Assembly (NCBI GenBank): GCA_025765615.1
Contig: JAIVFJ010000015.1
Coordinates: forward strand, 310,001-374,000
DNA: 64,000 nucleotides
Direction: 5' to 3'
Source: Zopfochytrium polystomum
Taxonomy: Eukaryota > Chytridiomycota > Chytridiomycetes > Chytridiales > Chytridiaceae
The position numbers and the translations under genes were made by a program. Each line of letters opens with the position of its first letter. Positions within the stretch are counted from its first letter, which is position 1. The notes beneath the pieces were generated by a model. That model ran no database searches. It saw only the letters and a program-made list of their open reading frames with translations, and was not told where the DNA came from. This document shows, piece by piece, positions 10,886 through 20,668 of this stretch.

Positions 10886-12395
10886 GGGGCAATTCCCTGG
10901 ACCCTCCTCCAAGCTGCCCCTGTTCATCACCACCACCAGCACCACAAACACCTCAGATTCCAAGCCCCACCAACTCACCATGGATGTGAAGATTCAACTC
11001 TCACCCAAGTCAACCATCACAACCAAGGCCCTTATCAACTCTGGATCATCCTGCAACATCATTGATGCCACCCTTGCCAAGTCTTGTGCCATTCCCACCA
11101 TCAAGAAATCCACACCCCTCAAGGTCCACTTTGCCAATCATGCTCTGTTCAAGGAAATCAGCCATGAAACCAAGCTAAACCTCCACATCCAAGACTTTCC
11201 ACCATCCATGGTCAACCTGGAAGTATTGGATCTTGGCTCACCCACATTCTCTGTCATCCTGGGATTACCATGGCTGCAAGCCCAGAACCCTGACATTGAT
11301 TGGGTCACTGGTCAAGTCCAACCTCCACCAATTGGAACAGTCACCCAAAACTCAAGTCAAGCCTCCAAGTCCCATGCTCTCAAGTCCCTGATTCAAGGTT
11401 CTCAGCCTAGTATCCAAGGTCAACCACAAATGACAGCTCCAGTATCAGCCTGCAGCTCACAGATCCCAGCCAAGATTCAAGTTTCACAGTTCACAGTTCA
11501 TAGTCAAGATTCCAGTACAGCTCATAGAGCTCACAGTCATGGCCAAGTCTGTAGTTCACAGAACCCACAGTCAAAGATTCAAGTACCACAGTTCACAGTC
11601 CAAATTCAAGATTCAAGCTCCACAGCTCACAGTCTTTGCCAAGAACAGAACCCTCAGTCAAAGATTCAAGAATCACAGTTCCCAGTCAACAATTCAAGCC
11701 CCACTGCTGATGAGCACAGAAGGACAGACCTTGCACCTGAAGGGGGAGATGGTTTCACCCCACAATCCAAGACACACCTTTCACTGCTTCCTGACAGTGT
11801 GTGGGCCCATGCTATTTCCAAGGACCCCAAGCCTCACAAGATTCAAATCAGCCAAGAAGAGGAAAAACTTGAGATACTCAAGACAAGGCATGATGCAGCA
11901 ACAGCTGGACACCCAGGAGAGCACAAGACATATGAGCTTGTTTCCAGAGACTTTTACTGGCCGGGCATGAGGAAGAACTTGCAGACCAAAAGACCAAGTC
12001 CCAAGCCAGACAACCTCAAGTTGGGACCTTTCAAGATCTTGGAGCAAATCAATCCAGTCACCTTCAAGCTGGATCTCCCTGCATCCATGAAGATCCACCC
12101 AGTTTTCCATGTCAGCCTTTTGGAGAAGTTTGTGGCCAACTCCATTCCAGGCAGAGTTGTTCCTCCTCCTCCTCCAGTTGAGGTGGAAGGTGAAGAGGAA
12201 TTTGAGGTTGAACAAATCTTGGATGCCAAGTGGTTTGGAAGGACACTCAAGTTCCTTGTTAAGTGGAAAGGTTACTCAGATGCTGACAACACCTGGGAAC
12301 CTGAGTCAAACCTCACTCACTGCCAAGACCTTCTGCTCAAGTTCAAGACCAGGTACCCCACCAAGCTGCAGAAGAGGCCTAAAAGGGGGAGATGA
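10812..12395 (+). CDS. pol: Pol remnant: protease-like, half zinc-binding, GPY/F and chromodomain; no RT, RNase H or integrase core
   Basis: A 527-residue open frame in +1 phase to gag, closing with TGA exactly at the base before the 3' LTR. Residues about 60-170 are a retropepsin-like domain (TTKALINSGSSCNIID, VILGLPWLQ). The catalytic Asp of the usual DSG/DTG is Asn76 here. About 90 residues follow of Ser/Gln-rich repeats (11460-11720). Residues about 360-392 carry the HH half of the integrase zinc finger (HDAATAGHPGEHKT, FYWPGMRKNL). The frame jumps straight to the integrase C-terminal region (LGPFKILEQINPVTFKLDLP, MKIHPVFHVSLLEKF). It ends with a chromodomain from about residue 463 (FEVEQILDAKWFG, FLVKWKGYSDADNTWEPESN) whose aromatic cage positions read F, W, Y. 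Both large deletions keep frame. Confidence 0.9.
   Translation: MAPRIMLSRTAQGRSTQTPRSRLTEGQFPGPSSKLPLFITTTSTTNTSDSKPHQLTMDVKIQLSPKSTITTKALINSGSSCNIIDATLAKSCAIPTIKKSTPLKVHFANHALFKEISHETKLNLHIQDFPPSMVNLEVLDLGSPTFSVILGLPWLQAQNPDIDWVTGQVQPPPIGTVTQNSSQASKSHALKSLIQGSQPSIQGQPQMTAPVSACSSQIPAKIQVSQFTVHSQDSSTAHRAHSHGQVCSSQNPQSKIQVPQFTVQIQDSSSTAHSLCQEQNPQSKIQESQFPVNNSSPTADEHRRTDLAPEGGDGFTPQSKTHLSLLPDSVWAHAISKDPKPHKIQISQEEEKLEILKTRHDAATAGHPGEHKTYELVSRDFYWPGMRKNLQTKRPSPKPDNLKLGPFKILEQINPVTFKLDLPASMKIHPVFHVSLLEKFVANSIPGRVVPPPPPVEVEGEEEFEVEQILDAKWFGRTLKFLVKWKGYSDADNTWEPESNLTHCQDLLLKFKTRYPTKLQKRPKRGR
12381..12395 (+). promoter_or_regulatory. Polypurine tract
   Basis: AAAAGGGGGAGATGA directly abuts the 3' LTR. 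This is the plus-strand primer position in LTR elements. It also encodes the last residues and stop codon of the Pol-remnant frame. Confidence 0.85.
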
Positions 12396-12716
12396 TGTTA
12401 TGAATCACCCTCTGGAAACCTCTGGAATCTTCTAGAACATTCCTTCATGGAACCTTCTGGAACCTCTGGAACGAACCTTCTGGAACCTTCTTTGCTTTCC
12501 TGACTTGTCTTGTTGGCATTGGTATCATTGGTATCATTGTAGTACTAATTGCTCTTTCTGGAACTTTCTTCGAGTCTTGACAAGGAAGACTCTCAAAAGG
12601 TATAAAAATGGGATGGGGGACCTGTCCCATCCCTCAAGTGAATTATTGTTTCCAATACAATCATCACTCCTCTCAGTTCCTTGTCTGCCTTGTCCTGTCC
12701 TGCCCTGTTCCTGACA
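12396..12716 (+). repeat. 3' LTR of the chromovirus
   Basis: 321 bp, apparently identical in sequence and length to the 5' LTR at 9601-9921. It is followed by GTGTG, the right copy of the target duplication (12717-12721). Confidence 0.96.
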
Positions 12717-12721
12717 GTGTG

Positions 12722-14500
12722 GAGCCCAGTGTGAAAGCAACTGGTCCCCCCACAGAGAGGGAAAATGATTTGAAATCTTCGGAAGCATTTCAAATCAACC
12801 AAGGTCTGTGCAGAGGTCTGTGTGCAGTGACCAGTCTTCCTACAGAGGAACGATGCTATGAAATCATCAGGGGTATTTCAAATTAACCAATTCCTGGTTC
12901 GGCATTGGCTCAGACAACCGTCAGCTGACCTGGAGGTGCTGTGATCTACCCTGGTCCAACATTGGTTCAGACAAAGTCAGGTGACCTGGGGCTTCGGTGA
13001 GCTGCCCTGGTTCAACATTTCTCTGAACCCATTGAGTGTGATTCTAATCGCATTGTCCTCGCTGGCAGAGCCTAGGAAAGCCAAGCTATAATCACTGCCG
13101 TCTTCACCTAACTCTTTTTGTTGGATTCAGATTAGGCCTTACGGCTTACCTGACTTAGTGTAAGTCGCATCGGCGGCGGCGACGAGGCCACTGTCGACAT
13201 AGGAAGCTGGCTTCATAGGCTCAAATCTCAACAGAGAGAGACAGAGAGAGAGAGGGAGAAAGAGGCAGAGAGAGACAGGGAGAGAGAGACAGAGAGACAG
13301 ACAGCCCATTGACTGCCAGTCCTACAGACAGGGAGGTAGACAGACAATCTGATAGGCAGACAACTGATTGACTTCTTTCCCTTTCTGATTTTCTGCTGAC
13401 TTTTGATTGGGCACCAAAGACGAAAAATTAACCTCCCTGCTCCACTAATTGCAATTAGAAAATCAGTTTAGCTGCAAATCCTTGTATTCTTTATTATATA
13501 GACTAGGGGATGCCTGTTGACTTGTAAGCAATCCTTTCCAAAGAAAAAAATTTTGAAAAAAAGAAGATACTAAAGAGTGTGGCAGGCTAAAAAAAGATAC
13601 ATGAAGAGTGTGGCAGTCCACAATGAATGCAGTGGCAGGCCATGTAGAGAGGGATGGGGGAAAATTGTTTTTGAGTCAGGGGGCTCTGAGCACCCTGGTG
13701 GGAGGGGCTGGCACCCCCTCTACCCCCCCACCCAAAAGAGAGAGGTTGCGGACGACTTGATAACTTGTCCACCAATAGCCAATAGCCAGAGTCAGAGACA
13801 GAGAGGACAACAGATGACCTGTCGATTGCCAGTTCACTGCCACTCTCAGAGATGTGTCGCAGACAACCCGTTGACTTCCACTCAGATACACAGTCAGCCT
13901 GTTGACCTCCTTCCTTCTGAATTTTGCTGCCTTTCAGAGTGACAAATCATTGATTGATAGAAACAGCAGCCCAGTTGATTTTGCAAAATCATAAGCAGAA
14001 ATAGTATTTTAGTTTGTGGGGGTCAGTCACACCACAGTTCTCCGAATGGGTTGGTGGTGACATTCACACTGTGTTTGGGACACTGATGCCCACTTTGGTT
14101 TACTTCAGTGCAGCGCAGCAGTTTTGTTACGCAAAAAAGAGAGAGAGACGGGGAGAGAGAGAGTGTGTGTGTGTGGGGTTTGAGGAGGGGGTGTGGGCAT
14201 GCGTGACTGTACAGTGTCTTGTTCTTTCGTTGAGTTGTCAGTGGCCTCCGAGTCGCCACCCCCGAGGCATGCAGAGGGAGTGAGAGCGAGAGAGAGAAGA
14301 GAGCGAGAGCGAGAGAGAGACAGAGGGAGAGAGACAGAGGGGGAGAGACAGACGGGGAGAGAAACAGAGAGAGCGACAGAGAAAGAGCGATCGAGAGACT
14401 TGAGACAGAGCCAAGAGATAAACAGTTTAGCCGCAAAGCCTTGTTTGGATTGATTGATTGATTGATTGATGATTGATGATGATTGATTATAAAGATTTGG
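12722..14500. repeat. Repeat-rich region right of the LTR element
   Basis: First come the remaining units of the short tandem array (to about 12900). Two diverged copies of a second unit follow (TTGG(T/C)TCAGACAA...TGACCTGG, about 12905-13020). GA-rich low-complexity DNA occupies 13215-13300 and 14280-14400. TTGACT-type dispersed-repeat motifs lie at about 13305, 13370, 13515, 13870, 13905 and 13975. A TGAT microsatellite spans about 14447-14490. The block near 13940-14010 matches 8285-8345. No gene can be supported; the 212-residue minus frame here is made of simple repeats. Confidence 0.65.
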
Positions 14501-14735
14501 AATGTGCGTTTTTTGGTTGGACAGCGTGCGATGCGCCTCCAGAGCAGCAAGCAGCGTCTTCGGCCCGTGGCACCTACGGAATAGGGTGTGAAACAGCCCG
14601 CCAACTCATCATGACTGACTGCGTTGAGGCCTTTTGGTTGGTCCGAGCCATGCGGAACCATTGGAGAAAAGGCTTGTTAGCCTGAATTGGGCGAGTCCGT
14701 CTGATCTTTCCATTCTATTCTTCGGCGCAGACACA

Positions 14736-14750
14736 CCGCACACACACACA

Positions 14751-14781
<31 letters not shown>

Positions 14782-14783
14782 CT
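14736..14783 (+). repeat. CA microsatellite
   Basis: CA dinucleotide run with a few interruptions. The surrounding 14.5-15.1 kb shows no supportable gene; it is the upstream flank of the protease-fusion gene. Confidence 0.9.
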
Positions 14784-15135
14784 CTCTGCCCTCGTCTCTT
14801 CGCGCGTATGGGGAATGTTCTCTGGTGGAAGCTTTTGTTTTGTAGGATTGAATTTGAAGAAACGCCAAAATCGACAGCAAAGACGGCAAAAGAAGCAAGC
14901 AACCAAAGACAGCAGCCACGATGTTGACTTGGTGTCAACGCCGGATGCGGCAAGAGCCGCCAACAAGAAACAACAACAACAGGCGAACAAGACCGTGAAA
15001 ATCCAACCAAATTTGGAAGGCGGGCGGACATGGCATTATTGCCCGAGGCAAAAGACAAAAAGACGAGACGAGGCCGCAACCCCCCCCACACCCCGCTCTG
15101 CTGCAAACAGCGAGTGGCATGCGTAAAAATAAGCG

Positions 15136-15143
15136 TATATAAA
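15136..15143 (+). promoter_or_regulatory. TATA box of the protease-fusion gene
   Basis: TATATAAA stands 49 bases before the ATG at 15185. This suits a short 5' leader for a regulated, TATA-containing promoter. Confidence 0.55.
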
Positions 15144-15184
15144 GAAGGTTGGTTCCCTCCCTCATGCGACCATTCACTCACCCA

Positions 15185-16193
15185 ATGGCGATGGAGACGA
15201 AAGCGCCAATGCTGACGCCGCCGGCGCCGCGGTCCCCTCATCCTCGACATCGAGCTCGGCGGGGCCTCGTCCGCACGGCACCCCTCGCACTCCTGCTGGC
15301 CTTGATGCTGCTGCAAGCGTGCAGCGAGGCTCGAGCTGCGACCAACCCGAAGCAGGCGGCACCGCTCCTCACCGCGTGGAAGCCCCTCTTCAACCACACG
15401 GACGCCATCCTGGCAAAGAAAAACGCCACAGAACGCGTTAAACCGCCCAGCTTTCTTGCGTCGGTGAGTGGAACTGGAGGGAGGTCTGGTCTTTTGGACC
15501 ATGCGCCGTTTGCCAGTTCGTGTCAGCGAGAGTACGCGAGAGATGCCTTCTCGTCCTCAGTCGCTGTCGCGAATGGTGACTCTTCAGTCAGTCAGTCTGT
15601 CTCCCTCTTTCGCTCTTTGTCTCTGTCTCTCTCTCGCTTGCCCGCAGACAGAAATAATTGGGGGCCGTGTCCAAATTGGAGGGGCAACGCAGAATTTGCG
15701 GCAAAAACCGCTCACCCACTCCCTCCCACTCCCGCGCGGCCCTGCTGCTTGCGACCAGGACAGCTCACCTTTCCTCACTTTTCTGAATAGGTCCCCCTCG
15801 TGCGTCCCCGAGCGGCAGCTGCCGCCGCTTCGAAAAACTCCTCGGCAACAGCCGGAAAGACCTCGGTCGCTGCTGCCCAGCTGTCCTTGCAGCGCTTCTC
15901 CGCCGTCTTTGCGGCCAGCGCCGAAATTGCCAGCGCTGCCAACAATGCCACCGCTTCCAACTCGACCATCACTCCCTTGCTGCCAGCACTCGTCAATCTC
16001 ACCCACTCTTCCGACCTCCTGTACTCGGCCCCTGTTTTTATCGGAGACGGACAGCTCGTGAACCTCCTAATCGACACCGGCTCGTCAGATGTCTGGGCGA
16101 GAGGCCCCGACTGCATCTCTGGGGACACGTCGTGCGGACCGGGGTCTATTGGCAACGTGGTGGGTGGTTGCGTTGGTTTGTTTGCGCGCGCGC

Positions 16194-16235
<42 letters not shown>

Positions 16236-19200
16236 CGTGGTCCACCATGTCATTCTGCTGGTTTAAGACGCTCATAGCCTCCTTTCTCTCCAAACTCACA
16301 CTCTGTAGATCAACATCTCCGACCCTACTATCGTCGACACGCGCTGGGCCTTTGCTGGTCAATTCGGCTCCGGCCAGGTCATTGGCGAAATCTTCACCGG
16401 GCCCGTCACGTTTGCCGGCCTCACCGCGAACACCTCCTTTGGAGTCTCCACCAAAGAGTACAACTTTGTTACCCCCAACGTCGACGGCATCATCGGCCTC
16501 GCCTTCAGCGCCGCAAATAACATTGACGGGGGGTCTTGGCTCGATGCGGTCAACCTTGCGCCCGAGCAGAACATCTTCGCGTTCTACTTGCCTCACGCCG
16601 AAGATGGCGACGGCGGACTGTTCACGATTGGCGGGTTCGATGAGACCAAGTTCCAAGGGAACGTGACCTGGGGTGGGTACATCTTCGCGTGCCTTTTCCG
16701 CCCGCCAACTCGTTTCTGTTCTTTGCTTTTCACACCGCAGTACCCCTTGTCCGTGAGCGCTTCTGGGAGTTTGATTTTACTGGTAGCTACTATGCAAACG
16801 GACAGAGTGGCACACTCGGCGGCGTCGCCATTGCCGACACAGGAATCAGCCTCATTGTACTGCCATCGGTAATCTCAAACTACGTCCATCGTTATTGCTT
16901 GCCTCTATATTGACGCCGTTTTTCTCAACTCAACCTTCACTAAACGAAACATTTAGCTGACTGCCGAAACAATCAACAACGCCGTCGGCGCCACGTACGA
17001 CAAGAATACGGGTCTGTACGCCATCGGTTGTGACAAGATTGGAAAGGCCGCGTCTATTACCCTCACCTTTGGCGGCCGCGCTTTCGAGATTCCTTCCTCT
17101 CGCTGTGAGTATTTCGCGCAATTGACCAATCCGTGGACTCTCTTCCACACTCCAACCACCACCGCTTCCACAACCACAGACATCATAAACGACGGCAACA
17201 ACTACTGCTACACCCCGTCGCAGGCGGTGCGGACAACTCCAGGTCCCCGTGCGTGCTCGGCGACGTCTTTTTGCAAGTCTACTACAGTATCTACGACCGC
17301 ACCAACAAGCGCGTCGGCTTTGCGACCGCCGTCCACCCTTCGGGAACAGGCCAAAGCGGACCGTCCTTGCCTCCTGCGCCGGTGTACAATGTCACCGGGT
17401 CCGCTTTTGTCGACCAGTTTTTCACCCACCGTGGTGGGCCCGTTATTGGGAGTATTGAGGTTATGCCGTTGTTTTATGGTGAGTCCCAGAGAAGAGGATA
17501 GTGTTTGGTGGCGTTGGCACTAACTGTTGAGAATCACCGCAGGGAAGGTCAACTTTGAATCGGAATTGGCGCAATTTTACAAAGACTTTGTTACGTCACC
17601 CTTCCTCCTTGAAGCATGTAGGACAATTGTTGCGTTGAAGTCCGTATGAACGCGGTCGCGAATGGTCTGGACTAAACTCCTCTCCTTCACCATTTCCACA
17701 AAGTATCCGAATACAGCATCGGAACCACAACGATTGGTCGCGGAACGTCTTCTAACCCATACAGAGAATCCGACACTTCAGCAATTCCGCCAGGGTCGTC
17801 CCTTCAGACCATCGCCAATTACCTTTGGTAAAGTCTAATTGTACGGTTGTTGTCAATCTTATTTTTATACCGGAACAATTTTAGGTCACTTGTAGCTCAA
17901 GGCACGATAAAGCCCACACCCAACTTGTATGTTCCCGTTGTAAGTTTTCTTTCGAAATGCTTTCAACGAAAGTCGTATCTAAATTCATTCGCTATAGCAC
18001 CTTCCACCGGATTTGAGTATCATTGACGAGTACGGTCGAGACCTTTGCACGTACTTCTGCTCGATTCACTGTGAGGGCATTATTCATTTTCACCTGAATT
18101 GCTCGTTGCTTTCCTGATGAGCACTATAAACAAAACGCCCTCTCAATCGTACAATCACCTAGTCGCCCTCGACATCAGTGCCATCTCCAGCCAAAAATTC
18201 CTTTATGCAAGCGCCGTTCCGGACACCACCTCCGCCTGCAACTGCGCTGTCGGTTCCACACTCAAGTCCCCGCTTGATTTCACAATCTACTCTGCCTCAG
18301 GCCTCCTCGCTCTCACCGTCACCGACCCGGAAGCAGGATCTGGCTGGATCAACGACAATGCCGGCGAGATAGGCGCTCCCTGCGTGGGCTCGGTTCAACC
18401 GGGCAGGTGGAACTCCTACCCCACCTTCCCAATCTTCTCGAACCGCTACCGCTTCTGCGTCGACCAAGGGGATCCGGCAAAGTTTGACTTTGCTTATCCG
18501 TACGGTCATGACGAAGTGGCTGTGGTCAATGCGCAGGATATGTCGTTTTACAATAGCCACTTAAAGATGTACGACATGTACTTTACCGTGGCGTTGGTCA
18601 CAAGGGCAAAGCGGAATGTGCAACAGGTGCTTGTGGAGTTTACGGTGTCGGACTTTTCAAGCTCGAACGTCATCCCAGCGCAGATGATTCAAACCTTTGG
18701 GAACGGAGAGTTCGCCTACTACTTCATGACGGTATGAAAGGTTATCGCTGTTCACGATGCTTATTTGTAAAATGCTTTCAAACCTGAAGTGGCGTTACGG
18801 ATATCTTGGGTTCTCAGGCGTTCCGGAAACCCAAATTCGCGCGTTTGCAGTCGAAAAGAGCGGAAAGCGCGTTGCGGACCCGAACAATGATTACTGGCTC
18901 ATCGATCACGTGCGAAACGAACTGCCAACAAAAGAACGCCCTAACACGCACATCTACACAGGCAACACAAAAAGCTCCCCTTCATCTTCTCTCTCAGACC
19001 GCCTACCTCGACAGCGCCCGAAAAGTCCACATTACAGGCTCAGTCCGAAACCTTGGCTTCAGCCAGCGATATGATTTCAACAAGGGCACCATTAAGCTCA
19101 ACTACACCTACGACGACTGGAAGACGTCAAAGCGAACGAACCTAATTGTTGATCTCCCCAGCAAGACTTGGTCGTACGATTTCGTTGTGGGCAGTCTTGA

Positions 19201-20668
19201 TGGGAATATTTTGGATCGGTTCAAGTCGGTGATTGTGAGTGGCTATGTTCAATTTCGTTCGATTTTGTTTGTTCTGCCCTAACTCTAGCTTTTCGAAACT
19301 CCGTCTCCAAATTGTTCCCACTCTTTAGGAATACTACGCGTCGAACGGCAATACCTACACCCTTCCTGGTGTAAGCTCCGGACTCCAGCCCCGTCTCCAC
19401 ATTAGCAACGACGATGGTCAAGTCGATGCCGGCGTCCCTCTCGACGGCGAGTACCGTCTCGAATACAACGTCGACACCATAATCACCCTGCCTCTCGGCA
19501 ATGCGGTCGTCACCGTGGACGGAAATCCAGCGGATCCTTATATTATCGACCTTAAAACCAAAGATTATGCGGTTGGCAAGAACCACACAATTCAGCTTGT
19601 CCAGGAGATTTTTGGGGCAGGATCCATTACTCTTACCAGGGGGTTCACTGTGGTCGACGGGATCAGGGGAAGAACAGACAGGAACTTCAAGCCAGCGAGA
19701 GGCTTTTTAAAAGACGTAGATGTGCTTGATGGCTGGCTGCTCGGAATGTTTACTGGCGCCATTGCGGTTTATGACTTCAATGGCGGTTCTGGTGAGAGAC
19801 GCATATAATTGCTATCCTACCCGTTTTCTAATACTCACTGGTAAACTTGCTTGTCACCTCCACCTCGAAACCAGATATCAAGTACACGATAAACAGACCC
19901 GACGGAGTTATATCCTTCGCGCTTGTGCGAGCGGACCCGTCGACCAAGCGCATCTACGCGATGGACAGTGACACTAACCTGCACCGCTGGAACGAAAGCT
20001 TTGCCCTCGACCCAAACTGGTCCATCCCAGCCTACACGGCCACAGACTTTTTGGTGGTCAACGAAACCATGTGGCTTTTGGTGGGTTAACTTGAGCCGTA
20101 CTAGCAGCATTGCAAGAAGCTTCCACCTTCCCTCCTGCCCCTCTTCACTCGAGACCATCCAAAAACTAACTCAAACCAAAACTTAACCACGGCTCAGTTC
20201 GGCACGACCGTCCAAGTCCTCGAAACACTTACGGGCACCGAAATCCTCACCATCAACCTCCCCAAAGGCCTCACCGCCAGTGCCATCACTCACGACACGG
20301 CCACCAAAAAAATTTACATCGTTGCGCAACCCACTGATGGCCAGACTCGCCAAAACATTGGATCCCTCATCCCCACAACGCTCCTCGTCGCTTCCTCCGC
20401 AGACCCAGCTGCCACGCCCGCCACCTTCACTTTGGAGTACCCATTTTCAAAGGTCGTCCGCGACGCCGCGATCGTGCCTGGGAAAGGCCAAATCATTCTG
20501 TCGTACGACAATGGGTTCTTTGTGTACCCGCTGGCGCCGCCGTTTAGCGTGGTCAAGAGGTGGACGGATATCTACAATTTGTACGGGTCTATCATGGTCA
20601 GGCCTGGTGGTGATGGGTTCTCGGCGTACTCGATGTCGTATTTGACTGTGTACGACTTTTTGATGTGA
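15185..20668 (+). CDS. Secreted pepsin-like protease fused to EXORDIUM-like, possible CBM21-like and beta-propeller-like domains
   Basis: Sixteen exons can be joined by GT-AG introns into one frame of 3936 bases (1311 residues): 15185-15463, 15791-16159, 16309-16672, 16741-16868, 16957-17104, 17224-17478, 17543-17617, 17704-17827, 17885-17939, 17998-18070, 18163-18731, 18790-18909, 18998-19234, 19329-19791, 19875-20080, 20198-20668. A hydrophobic stretch at residues 31-45 suggests secretion or anchoring. Residues about 160-470 are an aspartic protease: LLIDTGSSDVW (Asp188), AIADTGISLIVLPS (Asp370) and CVLGDVFLQVYYSIYD. Exon 6 continues without a break into GGPVIGSIEVMPLFYG. SEYSIGTTTIGRG, DLCTYFCSIH and GWINDNAGEIGAPC follow, the pattern of EXORDIUM/phosphate-induced proteins (about 498-740). 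VRNLGF...YTYDDWKT (about 866-890) resembles a CBM21 starch-binding fold. The tail (933-1311) is beta-rich with propeller-like repeats. Many N-glycosylation sites support secretion. The substrate is unknown. Confidence 0.82.
16196..16233 (+). repeat. GT microsatellite inside intron 2 of the protease-fusion gene
   Basis: A GT dinucleotide run of about 19 repeats just after a short GC run. It lies wholly inside the intron 16160-16308. Confidence 0.9.

Larger units (their letters stand above)
9601..12716 (+). mobile_element. Non-autonomous Ty3/gypsy chromovirus with intact LTRs and target duplication
   Basis: A 3116-bp element flanked by two 321-bp LTRs that begin TGTTATGA, end CCTGACA and appear identical by eye. 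GTGTG precedes it at 9596-9600 and follows it at 12717-12721, the 5-bp duplication expected of integrase-mediated insertion. It encodes a full Gag with a zinc knuckle. A second overlapping frame holds a protease-like domain, half of the integrase zinc-binding domain, the integrase C-terminal GPY/F-like part and a chromodomain. Reverse transcriptase, RNase H and the integrase catalytic core are absent. Self-priming signals place it in the Tf1/sushi type. Because the ends are intact and the LTRs match, it was probably mobilised recently by a helper element elsewhere in the genome. Confidence 0.95.

Noticed and set aside
14023..14661. 212-residue minus-strand open frame
   Set aside because: Made largely of Ser/Leu runs from GA/CT simple repeats and a TGAT microsatellite; no start context or spliced partner.
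14609..15502. 297-residue minus-strand open frame near the protease-fusion start
   Set aside because: Crosses a CA microsatellite (CVCVC runs) and lies opposite the supported signal-peptide exon.
15775..16656. 293-residue minus-strand open frame
   Set aside because: Antisense to exons 2 and 3 of the protease-fusion gene; includes THTHTH from the GT microsatellite.
17224..17478. Possibility that the protease and EXORDIUM-like parts are two neighbouring genes
   Set aside because: The boundary falls inside one exon with no stop, and upstream and downstream introns keep a single phase over 3936 bases.
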